Positions 44,473-52,292 of a stretch of DNA of 64,000 bases are shown one piece after another. A model generated the notes under the pieces. The model had not been told where the DNA came from, searched no databases, and saw only the letters and a list, made by a program, of their open reading frames with translations. Each line of letters starts with the position of its first letter. Positions within the stretch are counted from its first letter, which is position 1. A program made the position numbers and the translations under genes. This stretch comes from Hyphomonas pacifica (GTDB lineage Bacteria; Pseudomonadota; Alphaproteobacteria; Caulobacterales; Hyphomonadaceae), in assembly GCF_000682675.1 (NCBI RefSeq), contig NZ_AWFA01000008.1:16173-80172 (forward strand), given 5' to 3'.

Positions 44473-45951
44473 ATGAGTGACGCCGCCACCGAAGCCCGCC
44501 CGGGATACGAAACCGGCTACAAGACCAAGGGATACCGGGCCTATGTGCTCACCTCCCTTCTGGTGGTCTATATCTTCAATTTCATCGACCGCTCGATCTT
44601 CGGCATTCTGACCGATCCGATCCGCAACAGCTTGAACCTTGAAGACTGGCAGATGGGTCTGCTGGGTGGTCTGGCCTTTGCGATGTTCTACACGACGCTG
44701 GGGATTCCAATTGCGCGCGTCTCCGAACGACGCAGCCGGATGATGATAATTGTTGGCTCGCTTACCATCTGGAGCTTGATGACCGTTCTGTGCGGTTTCG
44801 CTGTCGGTTTTGCCAGCATGTTCCTGTTCCGGCTTCTGGTCGGTGTGGGCGAAGCAGGCTGCACGCCCCCGGCGCAATCCGTGCTCGCCGATTATTTCAA
44901 GCCCGGCAGCCGCGCGACTGCAGCTTCCATTTACGCGCTTGGCGTTCCGCTGGGCGGCATGTTTGCCGGTCTGGCCGCCGGACCGATCAATGATTTTGTC
45001 ACCGGCGAAAACGTCCACAACCTGTTTGAGAATCTGGGCTGGAGCTGGGCAACAGGTCTGGTTGACTGGAAAAGCCTTGAGGGCTGGCGCATTGCCTTCA
45101 TCGCGGTGGGCCTGCCCGGCCTTCTGTTTGCAGTCATTATCGGCCTGACCGTCAAGGAACCTCCGCGCGGGTATACTGATCCCCCGAATGCCACAAAGCC
45201 CGAGGCGGAAAGCTTTCTCGTTGCCCTAAAAAAACTTGCCCGCAAACCCACCTATGTGCACGTGGTTGCGGGGGCCGCGATTGCCTCCTTTGCGGGCTAT
45301 GGCGTGGCGGCCTTCTCCACCTCATTCCTCTTGCGCGTTCATGAGCTGACGCTGACGCAAGCCGCCCTGATCTTCTCCCTGGTTCTTGGCCTGATGGCCG
45401 CCATTGGCGTGTTCCTGTCAGGCTTCCTGGCAGACCGCCTGTCTGTCAGGCATCCAACAGCCCTGTCATGGATGCCGGCACTCGGCATGGGCTTGTCGGT
45501 GCCGCTTTACTGGCTCGGCTATCTCAGCCCCTCTGTTACCCTCATGCTGCCGCCGCTGATGGCCGCCGCGACGCTCCATTACTTCTATCTTGGGCCGATG
45601 TATGCCGTGTCCGCCGGTGTGGTGGATGCCCGAACACGGGCCACAGCCGTGTCGATTACCCTGTTCGCCGTGAATCTGATCGGACTCGGTCTCGGCCCGA
45701 CGCTGATCGGTTTTCTATCGACCACACTGAAGTCAATGATGCTGTCAGGCGCTGATGTCGGGGTGACGCTTCAGGTCTGCAAGGACATGGCCCTCCTCAC
45801 CGCCGAACAGATCGCGGCCTGTTCCAGCGCAGACGCGCGCGGCCTGCAATGGTCAATACTTGTCTTCACAACCCTCTATGGCTGGGCAGCACTTCATTAT
45901 CTGCTGGCAGGCAAGACACTACAGCGTGACATGGTGGCCAAGACCGCTTAA
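44473..45951 (+). CDS. Major facilitator superfamily transporter, second of a tandem pair
   Basis: The product has 492 residues and twelve helices. It has FNFIDRSIFGILTDPIRN, GIPIARVSERRSRM, RLLVGVGEAGCTPPAQSVLADYFKPGSR and the corresponding loop FENLGWSWATGLVDWKSLEGWR, aligning residue for residue in order with the first transporter. Both end in a short polar tail. GAGGAG precedes the ATG. The 38-nt gap from the first MFS gene and the 10-nt gap to thrB suggest one transcript. Different loops suggest diverged substrates. Confidence 0.9.
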   Translation: MSDAATEARPGYETGYKTKGYRAYVLTSLLVVYIFNFIDRSIFGILTDPIRNSLNLEDWQMGLLGGLAFAMFYTTLGIPIARVSERRSRMMIIVGSLTIWSLMTVLCGFAVGFASMFLFRLLVGVGEAGCTPPAQSVLADYFKPGSRATAASIYALGVPLGGMFAGLAAGPINDFVTGENVHNLFENLGWSWATGLVDWKSLEGWRIAFIAVGLPGLLFAVIIGLTVKEPPRGYTDPPNATKPEAESFLVALKKLARKPTYVHVVAGAAIASFAGYGVAAFSTSFLLRVHELTLTQAALIFSLVLGLMAAIGVFLSGFLADRLSVRHPTALSWMPALGMGLSVPLYWLGYLSPSVTLMLPPLMAAATLHYFYLGPMYAVSAGVVDARTRATAVSITLFAVNLIGLGLGPTLIGFLSTTLKSMMLSGADVGVTLQVCKDMALLTAEQIAACSSADARGLQWSILVFTTLYGWAALHYLLAGKTLQRDMVAKTA

Positions 45952-45961
45952 TCGGTCGCGT

Positions 45962-46942
45962 ATGGCTGTTTATACTCAAGTTTCCGACGATGCGCTGGCG
46001 GCGTATCTCGATGAATATGATCTCGGCAAGGCCCTGTCTTTCAAGGGCATTGCCGAGGGTGTGGAGAATTCCAACTATTATCTGGAGACCACAAAAGGTC
46101 GCTACATTCTCACCTTGTTCGAGAAACGCGTGAATGCGGATGACCTGCCCTATTTCATTGGCCTGAAACAGCATCTGGCGGCGGGCGGCTTCCCCTGCCC
46201 TGAGCCGATCATGGCCAGGGATGGCAAGGCGCTGCGCACGCTTGAAGGCCGCCCTGCCGTAATCGTGTCCTTCCTGGACGGCCTGTCGCCCAAACGGCCC
46301 AATCCGGTCCAGTGTCGCGGCATTGGTGAAGGCCTCGCGCGAATGCACGTCGCCCTCGCCGACTATGACAAGACGCGTGAGAACAGTCTCGGCCCTGCCG
46401 CCTGGCCGCGCCTCTGGAAAGGCCAGTCGGAACAGGCCGACGCCCTGCACCCCGGCCTGTCCGGTCTGATCGACGAGGCCCTCACCGACATTGCCGAGGC
46501 CAAGCCCCAAAGCCTCAGCCTGCCGCGCGGCACGATCCATGCCGATCTCTTCCCGGACAATGCCTTTTTTCTGGGGGATGACTTCTCCGGCATCATCGAT
46601 TTCTATTTCGCCTGCACCGACGCGCTTGCCTATGATCTGGCCATCTGCCTGAACGCCTGGGCGTTTGAGGATGGCGACGGGCGGATGTCAATCGACTACA
46701 ATTTCTCCAAAGGCGCCGCCCTGATTGCTGGCTATGAAAGCGTCCGCCCGCTGGAGCCTGCGGAGCGCGCGGCCCTGCCCCTGCTCGCCCGCGGTGCAGC
46801 CCTGCGCTTCTTCCTGACGCGGATGGTCGACTGGACCACCACACCCGAAGGCGCCCTCGTAAAGCCCAAGAATCCCCTCGAATATGCCGGCCGCCTCGCT
46901 TTCCATAGAAAGGTGACCACAGCGGAAGGATATGGGGCTTGA
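45962..46942 (+). CDS. thrB: Homoserine kinase (APH-fold type)
   Basis: The product has 326 residues; ThrB of the aminoglycoside-phosphotransferase fold phosphorylates homoserine in threonine synthesis. The start MAVYTQVSDDALAAYLDEYDLG is the family norm, with EGVENSNYYLETTKGRYILTLFEKRV. The catalytic loop is GTIHADLFPDNAFF (Asp and Asn), followed by GIIDFYFACTDALAYDLAICLNAWAF. The start is ATG 45962; upstream in-frame ATGs belong to the overlapping MFS gene. It is the upstream partner of a small membrane protein gene whose TTG start overlaps its stop. Confidence 0.93.
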   Translation: MAVYTQVSDDALAAYLDEYDLGKALSFKGIAEGVENSNYYLETTKGRYILTLFEKRVNADDLPYFIGLKQHLAAGGFPCPEPIMARDGKALRTLEGRPAVIVSFLDGLSPKRPNPVQCRGIGEGLARMHVALADYDKTRENSLGPAAWPRLWKGQSEQADALHPGLSGLIDEALTDIAEAKPQSLSLPRGTIHADLFPDNAFFLGDDFSGIIDFYFACTDALAYDLAICLNAWAFEDGDGRMSIDYNFSKGAALIAGYESVRPLEPAERAALPLLARGAALRFFLTRMVDWTTTPEGALVKPKNPLEYAGRLAFHRKVTTAEGYGA

Positions 46943-47430
46943 AAGAAGCATGGCGGAGATGGAAGGCGTTGATTGCGGCCAGTCTGATTGCCCCGATCCT
47001 CGCGACCACCCTGTCCGCCACACTGCTCGCCATGCTGGTCTTCCCGGAACTGATCTTTCAGGTTGAGGTCACCTCAGACGTCCATCGCGACGCCAGCCTT
47101 CGCGAGGTCGCCACCAGCCTGGTCGGGTTTGCCCTTATGGGGCTGGCGTTCGGCGTGATGCTCGGCTGGCCCGCCATGATCATTGGCGGAGTGCCCCTGC
47201 ATGCCTTCCTCGTCCGTATTCACCGGACAGGTTTTCTCATCTACGCCCTGAGCGGCGCACTCCTCGGCACGCTCGTCATGCTGGTCTACTTTTTCGGCAC
47301 AAGCGGGTTTCGCGATCCGGTCAGTGTGCTGACAAGCGGGCCGATCCTGCTGTCCGGCCCCCTCACCGGCCTGCTGACGGCCGCGCAATTCTGGCTAATC
47401 CGCCGTCCAGACCGGATCCTGGTGTCATGA
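46939..47430 (+). CDS. Small membrane protein, TTG start overlapping thrB
   Basis: The product has 163 residues. No in-frame ATG exists near the start; the TTG at 46939 overlaps the thrB stop (TTGA) and has GAAGGA upstream. Four hydrophobic helices: 8-33, 58-82, 97-117 and 132-155. The ATG of the next gene overlaps its stop (ATGA). It seems to be a coupled thrB-membrane-membrane unit. The family is not recognised. Confidence 0.68.
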   Translation: MKEAWRRWKALIAASLIAPILATTLSATLLAMLVFPELIFQVEVTSDVHRDASLREVATSLVGFALMGLAFGVMLGWPAMIIGGVPLHAFLVRIHRTGFLIYALSGALLGTLVMLVYFFGTSGFRDPVSVLTSGPILLSGPLTGLLTAAQFWLIRRPDRILVS

Positions 47431-47966
47431 CAACTTCCCCCGCCTATGCCAGCCCACAAACGCCACGAAAGATCCAGCGCGTGAAGCTGGGGCTATTGCT
47501 CTCGTCTCTTGCGGCCTGTCTCATGGTCAGCCTGCTGGCAATCATTATCGCTTTTGTCCTGAATACGCTTGGCTTGCTGGGGGACGGTTTGATGCTGGGG
47601 TCGCAGCAAGGCTTCTTTAATGGCCTGCACTTCGGCCTGATCATGTGCCTTTACAATTTCGTACTGTTCTTCATCACCGTGCCAGCGGCATGGATCGCAC
47701 TTGGCTTTTCCATCGGGCGCATGCCCCACAGACGTATCGCCAAGCGCGGCCCCTATATGCGCTGGGGCGCGATCTGGGGCACAATTCTCGTCGGGGGAAC
47801 AACCCTAGTTTTCGGCGCCATGGCCGATGGCCTGATGGGCGGCCTCGGTGCAGCCATCATCGGGTGCAGTATTGGCGCAATTGCCGGGGCCCTGTGCGGC
47901 CTGCTTTTCTACGCCATCGTCAAACCCGCAGACCAGTTGCACGATACAGACATCAGCGTCTTCTGA
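47427..47966 (+). CDS. Small membrane protein, unknown
   Basis: The product has 179 residues and starts at ATG 47427, overlapping the previous stop (ATGA). It has about four hydrophobic helices and several small-residue-rich segments ([29 protein letters not shown]). The layout resembles the preceding protein, so the two may form a paired membrane complex. The family is not recognised. rnhA begins 38 nt downstream. Confidence 0.7.
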   Translation: MTTSPAYASPQTPRKIQRVKLGLLLSSLAACLMVSLLAIIIAFVLNTLGLLGDGLMLGSQQGFFNGLHFGLIMCLYNFVLFFITVPAAWIALGFSIGRMPHRRIAKRGPYMRWGAIWGTILVGGTTLVFGAMADGLMGGLGAAIIGCSIGAIAGALCGLLFYAIVKPADQLHDTDISVF

Positions 47967-48004
47967 CGCTTGACGGTTTCGGCAAAGCCCCTCACCTGAA
48001 ACGC

Positions 48005-48448
48005 ATGACTGACTTGATCGAAATCTGGACGGATGGCGCCTGCAGCGGCAATCCCGGTCCCGGCGGCTGGGGCGCTCTGCTCGTCGCGGGTGACAAGCGC
48101 AAGGAACTCTGGGGCGGCGACAAGGCTACCACCAATAACCGGATGGAAATGCAGGCCGTGATCGAGGCGCTGAATGCGCTGAAGAAGCCATCCAAAATCA
48201 CTCTGCACGTTGATTCCACCTATGTGAAAGACGGCCTGACCAAATGGATCCATGGCTGGAAGCGCAATGGTTGGAAAACCGCCGCCAAAAAACCAGTCAA
48301 GAACCAGGACCTCTGGATGGCCATGGATGAAGCCTGCCAGCGCCACGACATCACCTGGAAATGGGTGAAGGGCCATGACGGTGACCCCGGCAACGAAAAA
48401 GCTGACGAACTCGCCCGTCGCGGCACGGAAGAAGCCCGCGGCCGCTGA
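48005..48448 (+). CDS. rnhA: Ribonuclease HI
   Basis: The product has 147 residues. It degrades RNA in RNA-DNA hybrids using two Mg2+ ions. The four active-site residues keep the E. coli numbering: Asp10 ([16 protein letters not shown]), Glu48 ([13 protein letters not shown]), Asp70 ([12 protein letters not shown]) and Asp134 ([12 protein letters not shown]). The handle region [24 protein letters not shown] is present. The start is ATG 48005; an open frame upstream is a shadow of the membrane gene. Confidence 0.96.
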   Translation: MTDLIEIWTDGACSGNPGPGGWGALLVAGDKRKELWGGDKATTNNRMEMQAVIEALNALKKPSKITLHVDSTYVKDGLTKWIHGWKRNGWKTAAKKPVKNQDLWMAMDEACQRHDITWKWVKGHDGDPGNEKADELARRGTEEARGR

Positions 48449-48504
48449 GTTTCCCGACGCAGGCCCAAACGCGCACATCGCGCTTGCACTCCCTGCAACT
48501 TCAC

Positions 48505-48569
48505 CCTTCGACTTCACTCAGGATGAGTTCGCACGATAGAAGCGCTCATGGCTCGAGCGAAGTCGAAGC
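48505..48569. repeat. Dispersed palindromic repeat, copy 1
   Basis: Arms CTTCGACTTCACTC (48506-48519) and GAGCGAAGTCGAAG (48555-48568) form an inverted repeat with one mismatch around a 35-bp centre that includes AGGATGAGTT. The same arms flank a different centre at 63821-63895 in the opposite orientation. It lies between the convergent genes rnhA and selU, the usual place for REP-type elements. Confidence 0.75.
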
Positions 48570-48596
48570 ATGGAGCGTGGGCTTATAAAACGGGCT

Positions 48597-49646
48597 TCAC
48601 AGATCGAGCACATCCTGCGCCGCTTCCGCCAGGCTTTGCTCCGACAAATCGCCCAGTTCCAGCACCCTCACCTGATCATCCTGCCGCCGCTTGCGACTGC
48701 GGGCATAAAGCGGATCATAATGGCGTTCCATCAACTCCCGCGCCAGGGCGTGATACGCGCCATCATTTGCCAGCGCCTGCCACGCGGCCAGCATCTCCTT
48801 TGACTGTAGGCCTTTCAGCTTTTCCAGCGCCCCGGCAAGACGGGCCTCATCGCGGATAATGTCTGCATAGGCATCAACCAGATAGTCCGCCCTCACCGCC
48901 GCCGGCACGCGCACCTCGATACGCGGCGCGGCCAGCATGGACTGCCATAAGCGGCGCGGCACGCGGCGACGGCCAACAAGCGCAGACTCCGCCTCGACAA
49001 AGACCGGCCTGCCCGGATTCATCTGGCGCAGGCCGTCCCAGATCAGGCTCTCGAACAAGCGCTGGGCGGGCTGCGTGCCCTCCCCGAAATCGCCAAAGGC
49101 AGACCCACGATGATTGGCAAGGCCTTCCAGATCCACCACCTGCCCGCCCGCCGCCTTGATGGCCTGCAGCAGAGCCGTCTTGCCACTGCCTGTCTGCCCG
49201 TCGATCAGGCGCACCGGCAACAGCGCCTCTTCATGCTCCAGCCCGGCCACGACTTCCCGCCGCCAGGTCTTGTAGCCACCCTTCACCACACCGCTCGGCC
49301 AGCCCACGGAGGACAGGATCGTCGCCATCGCATTGGACCGCATTCCGCCCCGCCAGCAATAGACAAGCGGACGCCAGCTTTTCGGCTTGTCCGCCAGCGC
49401 CGTTTCCAGATGATGGGCGATGTTGCGTGCCACGATCGCCCCGCCGACGCGATTGGCGCGGAACGGGCTTTCCTGCTTGTAGATCGTGCCGACCTTTGCC
49501 CGCTCCTCATTCGACAGAACCGGCAGGCTGATCGCGCCCGGCAGATGGTCATCCTCGTACTCAGCCGGAGAGCGCACATCAATGATCGCGTCATAGCGCG
49601 ACAGGTTTTGCGGGCTGATATCCGTAACAGTCTCAAGATAAGGCAT
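48597..49646 (-). CDS. selU: tRNA 2-selenouridine synthase
   Basis: SelU (MnmH) replaces the sulfur of 2-thiouridine at tRNA position 34 with selenium, via geranylation and selenophosphate. The protein (349 residues) has an N-terminal rhodanese domain with the essential Cys97 in VYCWRGGMRSNAMA. A P-loop GQTGSGKT follows (150-157) in a second domain. Length and both motifs match the family. It is divergent from selD, which supplies selenophosphate. Confidence 0.95.
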   Translation of the reverse strand: MPYLETVTDISPQNLSRYDAIIDVRSPAEYEDDHLPGAISLPVLSNEERAKVGTIYKQESPFRANRVGGAIVARNIAHHLETALADKPKSWRPLVYCWRGGMRSNAMATILSSVGWPSGVVKGGYKTWRREVVAGLEHEEALLPVRLIDGQTGSGKTALLQAIKAAGGQVVDLEGLANHRGSAFGDFGEGTQPAQRLFESLIWDGLRQMNPGRPVFVEAESALVGRRRVPRRLWQSMLAAPRIEVRVPAAVRADYLVDAYADIIRDEARLAGALEKLKGLQSKEMLAAWQALANDGAYHALARELMERHYDPLYARSRKRRQDDQVRVLELGDLSEQSLAEAAQDVLDL

Positions 49647-49718
49647 CCGGAAAAGACCTATCAGGTTTTACGCGCAGCGCCAGAGCGCTAGACTAGCCGC
49701 GAACCAGGAGACATGCCC

Positions 49719-50765
49719 ATGGCCGACCCCCTTCCCGATCCACGCCTCACCTCCCTTGCCCATGGCGGGGGCTGCGGCTGCAAGCTGGCGCCGAATGTCC
49801 TGGCGGATATTCTCAGCGAGATGCCGCTAGCGCTTGGCCATGCTGACCTACTGGTCGATGCAGGCAAGAGTGATGATGCCGCCGTCTACCGCGTGAATAA
49901 GACGACCGCCCTGGTCGCCACGACAGACTTCTTCACACCGATTGTGGATGACCCGCATACTTTCGGGCGCATCGCGGCCACCAATGCGCTGTCAGATGTG
50001 TTTGCCATGGGGGCAAAACCGATTTTCTGTCTCGCCATTGTCGGCATGCCGATCGGCAAAATTGCCAATGAAACCATCCGCGCCATCCTCGCGGGGGGTC
50101 GTAGCGTGGCGGATGCGGCGGGGGCGCCGATTGCTGGCGGACACTCAATTGACGCGGCCGAGCCGATTTACGGCCTCGTAGCGCTCGGCATCGGCCATCC
50201 GGACAAGTTGCTGCTGAACTCAAACGCGCAGGCGGGCGATGTCCTGATCCTCGGCAAGCCGCTCGGCATCGGCATCTATTCTGCCGCGCTGAAGCGGGAA
50301 ATCCTCTCCCCTGCCGAGTATGAAGAAATGGTCGCCTCGACCACGCGGCTCAATACGCCGGGAACGGAGCTTTCCGGAATGGAGGGTGTCCATGCCGCAA
50401 CCGATGTGACGGGCTTCGGCCTGCTCGGTCATGCCAGCGAGATGGCGCGCGGTGCAGGCGTCAATATTATCATCGAGAAAGCCGCCGTCCCGGTCTTTGA
50501 GGGCGCACGGGCCCATGCCGAAAAGGGCGTAAAAACCGGGGCTTCCGGGCGGAACTGGGAGTCCGTCTCACATATGGTGAGCGGCGCGCTGACAGATATG
50601 GAAAAAGATATACTTTGCGATCCGCAGACCAGCGGCGGCCTGCTGGTATCATGCCGTCCTGAAAGCGCGGAAGTGGTTCTGGACGTGTTTGCACGGAACG
50701 GCCATACAGGCGCGAAAATCATCGGGCGCGTCGTTTCCGGCGCGCCCGAAGTCAAGGTCGAATAG
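49719..50765 (+). CDS. selD: Selenide, water dikinase
   Basis: SelD makes selenophosphate from selenide and ATP. The protein (348 residues from ATG 49719) has the glycine-rich N-terminus HGGGCGCK with the catalytic Cys19 and Lys22 (TGC codons; not selenocysteine). An AIRS-like fold follows, with DDAAVYRVNKTTALVATTDFFTP and AGGHSIDAAEPIYGLVALG. The start 49719 fits AGGAG 8 nt upstream; an ATG at 49713 is too close. It is divergent from selU with a 72-nt gap. No selA or selB is visible, so selenium may serve only tRNA modification. Confidence 0.95.
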   Translation: MADPLPDPRLTSLAHGGGCGCKLAPNVLADILSEMPLALGHADLLVDAGKSDDAAVYRVNKTTALVATTDFFTPIVDDPHTFGRIAATNALSDVFAMGAKPIFCLAIVGMPIGKIANETIRAILAGGRSVADAAGAPIAGGHSIDAAEPIYGLVALGIGHPDKLLLNSNAQAGDVLILGKPLGIGIYSAALKREILSPAEYEEMVASTTRLNTPGTELSGMEGVHAATDVTGFGLLGHASEMARGAGVNIIIEKAAVPVFEGARAHAEKGVKTGASGRNWESVSHMVSGALTDMEKDILCDPQTSGGLLVSCRPESAEVVLDVFARNGHTGAKIIGRVVSGAPEVKVE

Positions 50766-50766
50766 A

Positions 50767-51195
50767 TCAGCCTGCGGAGTGGCAGGCGCCGTCTTCACGG
50801 GTCAGTGCGCGGCGCACAGTGTCGACGTAGCGGCCAGTGGTTTCGAACTCCGTCGCAGTCACACCGTAGGCAGAGCTGTTGCCAGACGCATCGAAATCAT
50901 CATCAACGCGGCCCGCAGCCTCTTCCAGGCCGAGATTGTTCTCTTCCCGGATATCGGCAATCACGCGGGATACTTTCAGGATCGTCTCCTGATTGGCCTC
51001 GGGCTCGTCTGCCAGCAGCTGGCTGTAGCAGCCGCAATATGCCTCAAGCGTGTCGCCATCCTCTGCGAGGTCCTCCTGAATTTCCGGATCACCGCCCAGC
51101 ATGGCGGTGCAGGTCGCTGCAGTCTTATCGGCTTTTGACGCGCCACAGGCGGCAACAGCCAGGCAGGCAGTGGCCAGAATGGATACTCGGATCAT
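50767..51195 (-). CDS. Small cysteine-rich lipoprotein, unknown
   Basis: The product has 142 residues. It has a lipoprotein signal with lipobox VAAC (MIRVSILATACLAVAAC) and then a mostly helical acidic domain with cysteines in CTAMLGG and YCGCYSQLL, and near the end ACHSAG. These could form disulfides in the periplasm. Its stop lies one base from the selD stop. No family recognised. Confidence 0.72.
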   Translation of the reverse strand: MIRVSILATACLAVAACGASKADKTAATCTAMLGGDPEIQEDLAEDGDTLEAYCGCYSQLLADEPEANQETILKVSRVIADIREENNLGLEEAAGRVDDDFDASGNSSAYGVTATEFETTGRYVDTVRRALTREDGACHSAG

Positions 51196-51227
51196 CAGGA
51201 GTCCTCTTCAAAGATGGTGCTGTCAGG

Positions 51228-52217
51228 TCAAGCCGGAACCTTGCCAGCCAGCATGCCTGCCAGACGGTTGGAAATGATATCTTCCGCTTCTTTCATGATT
51301 CGGTCGATCAGTTCCTTACAGGTCGGGATGTCATGTATCAAACCGGCTACCATGCCGCAGGACCATGCCCCGGCATCCATTTCGCCTTCTGTCATGATGC
51401 GCGGATAAACCCCGGCAACTTCCTCGATGATGTCTTCGAACTTGATGTCAGAGCCCAGCTTACGCTCTTTCTCCAGAAGACGCTCAACGGCCGCATTGGT
51501 CATCACGCGCTCTGTGTTGCGCAGCGGACGCATGACAAGGCGCGTGTCCAGCTCGGACGCGGCGACAATGGCATCCTTCACATTCTGGTGCACGGGCGCT
51601 TCTTTCGTTGCGATGAAGCGCGTGCCCATATTCATGCCAGAGGCGCCCATGGCGAGCGATGCCACCAGGCTGCGGCCATCAGCCTGGCCACCGGAAGAAA
51701 CGAACGGAATTTCCAGCTCATCGGCGGCGCGTGGCAGAAGGATCATGTTCGGCACATCATCCTCGCCCGGGTGGCCACCACATTCGAAACCATCCACGGA
51801 GACCGCATCACAGCCAATCGACTGCGCTTTCAGTGCGTGGCGCACGGCGGTACATTTGTGGATCACCTTGATGCCGGCATCTTTCAGCACAGGCAGAACC
51901 TGAACCGGGTTGTTCCCGGCAGTTTCAACGACGGTCACGCCGCCCTCGATGATAGCTTTCACATAGCCCGGATAGTCCGGCGCGTTGACCACAGGCAGGA
52001 ATGTCAGATTCACGCCGATCGGCTTGTCCGTCATGTCCTTGCAGCGGGCGATCTCGTTTGCCAGATCTGCAGGGGTTTTCTGCGTCAGGGCTGTAATAAT
52101 GCCCAGGCCGCCTGCATTTGAAACGGCCGCAGCCATTTCTGCAAAACCGACATAGTGCATCCCGCCCTGAATGATCGGATGTTCAATGCCGAACATCTCG
52201 GTGATGGCTGTCTTCAT
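51228..52217 (-). CDS. Nitronate monooxygenase / NPD-like FMN enzyme
   Basis: The product has 329 residues of the 2-nitropropane dioxygenase/nitronate monooxygenase family, a TIM-barrel FMN enzyme. It shows HPIIQGGMHYVGFAEMAAAVSNAGGLGIITAL at the N-terminus, CDAVSVDGFECGGHPGEDDVPN in the FMN/active-site area with the GGHPG loop, and FVSSGGQADGRSLVASLAMGASGMNMGTRF. It oxidises nitronates or related compounds; many members have unknown substrates. The AAGGAGG ribosome binding site is part of a large inverted repeat (52228-52274). Confidence 0.9.
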   Translation of the reverse strand: MKTAITEMFGIEHPIIQGGMHYVGFAEMAAAVSNAGGLGIITALTQKTPADLANEIARCKDMTDKPIGVNLTFLPVVNAPDYPGYVKAIIEGGVTVVETAGNNPVQVLPVLKDAGIKVIHKCTAVRHALKAQSIGCDAVSVDGFECGGHPGEDDVPNMILLPRAADELEIPFVSSGGQADGRSLVASLAMGASGMNMGTRFIATKEAPVHQNVKDAIVAASELDTRLVMRPLRNTERVMTNAAVERLLEKERKLGSDIKFEDIIEEVAGVYPRIMTEGEMDAGAWSCGMVAGLIHDIPTCKELIDRIMKEAEDIISNRLAGMLAGKVPA

Positions 52218-52227
52218 GGCATATCCT

Positions 52228-52274
52228 CCTTGTTCCGGGCCTATCCATGGCGGAAGGCAGGCCCGGAAACAAGG
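52228..52274 (-). promoter_or_regulatory. Inverted repeat overlapping the ribosome binding site of the nitronate monooxygenase gene
   Basis: On the minus strand CCTTGTTTCCGGGCCT pairs with AGGCCCGGAACAAGG (15 bp, one bulged T), with a 16-base loop. The right-hand arm ends in AAGG, the first part of the AAGGAGG Shine-Dalgarno sequence 7 nt before the start codon. The hairpin begins 19 nt after the rhlE stop. It could act as a terminator for rhlE without a T-run, or sequester the ribosome binding site. Confidence 0.7.
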
Positions 52275-52292
52275 CTGACATTGGGGAAAGTG

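Noticed and set aside
49719..49785. Selenocysteine in SelD
   Set aside because: The catalytic codon is TGC and no in-frame TGA is present near the start; this is the cysteine form.
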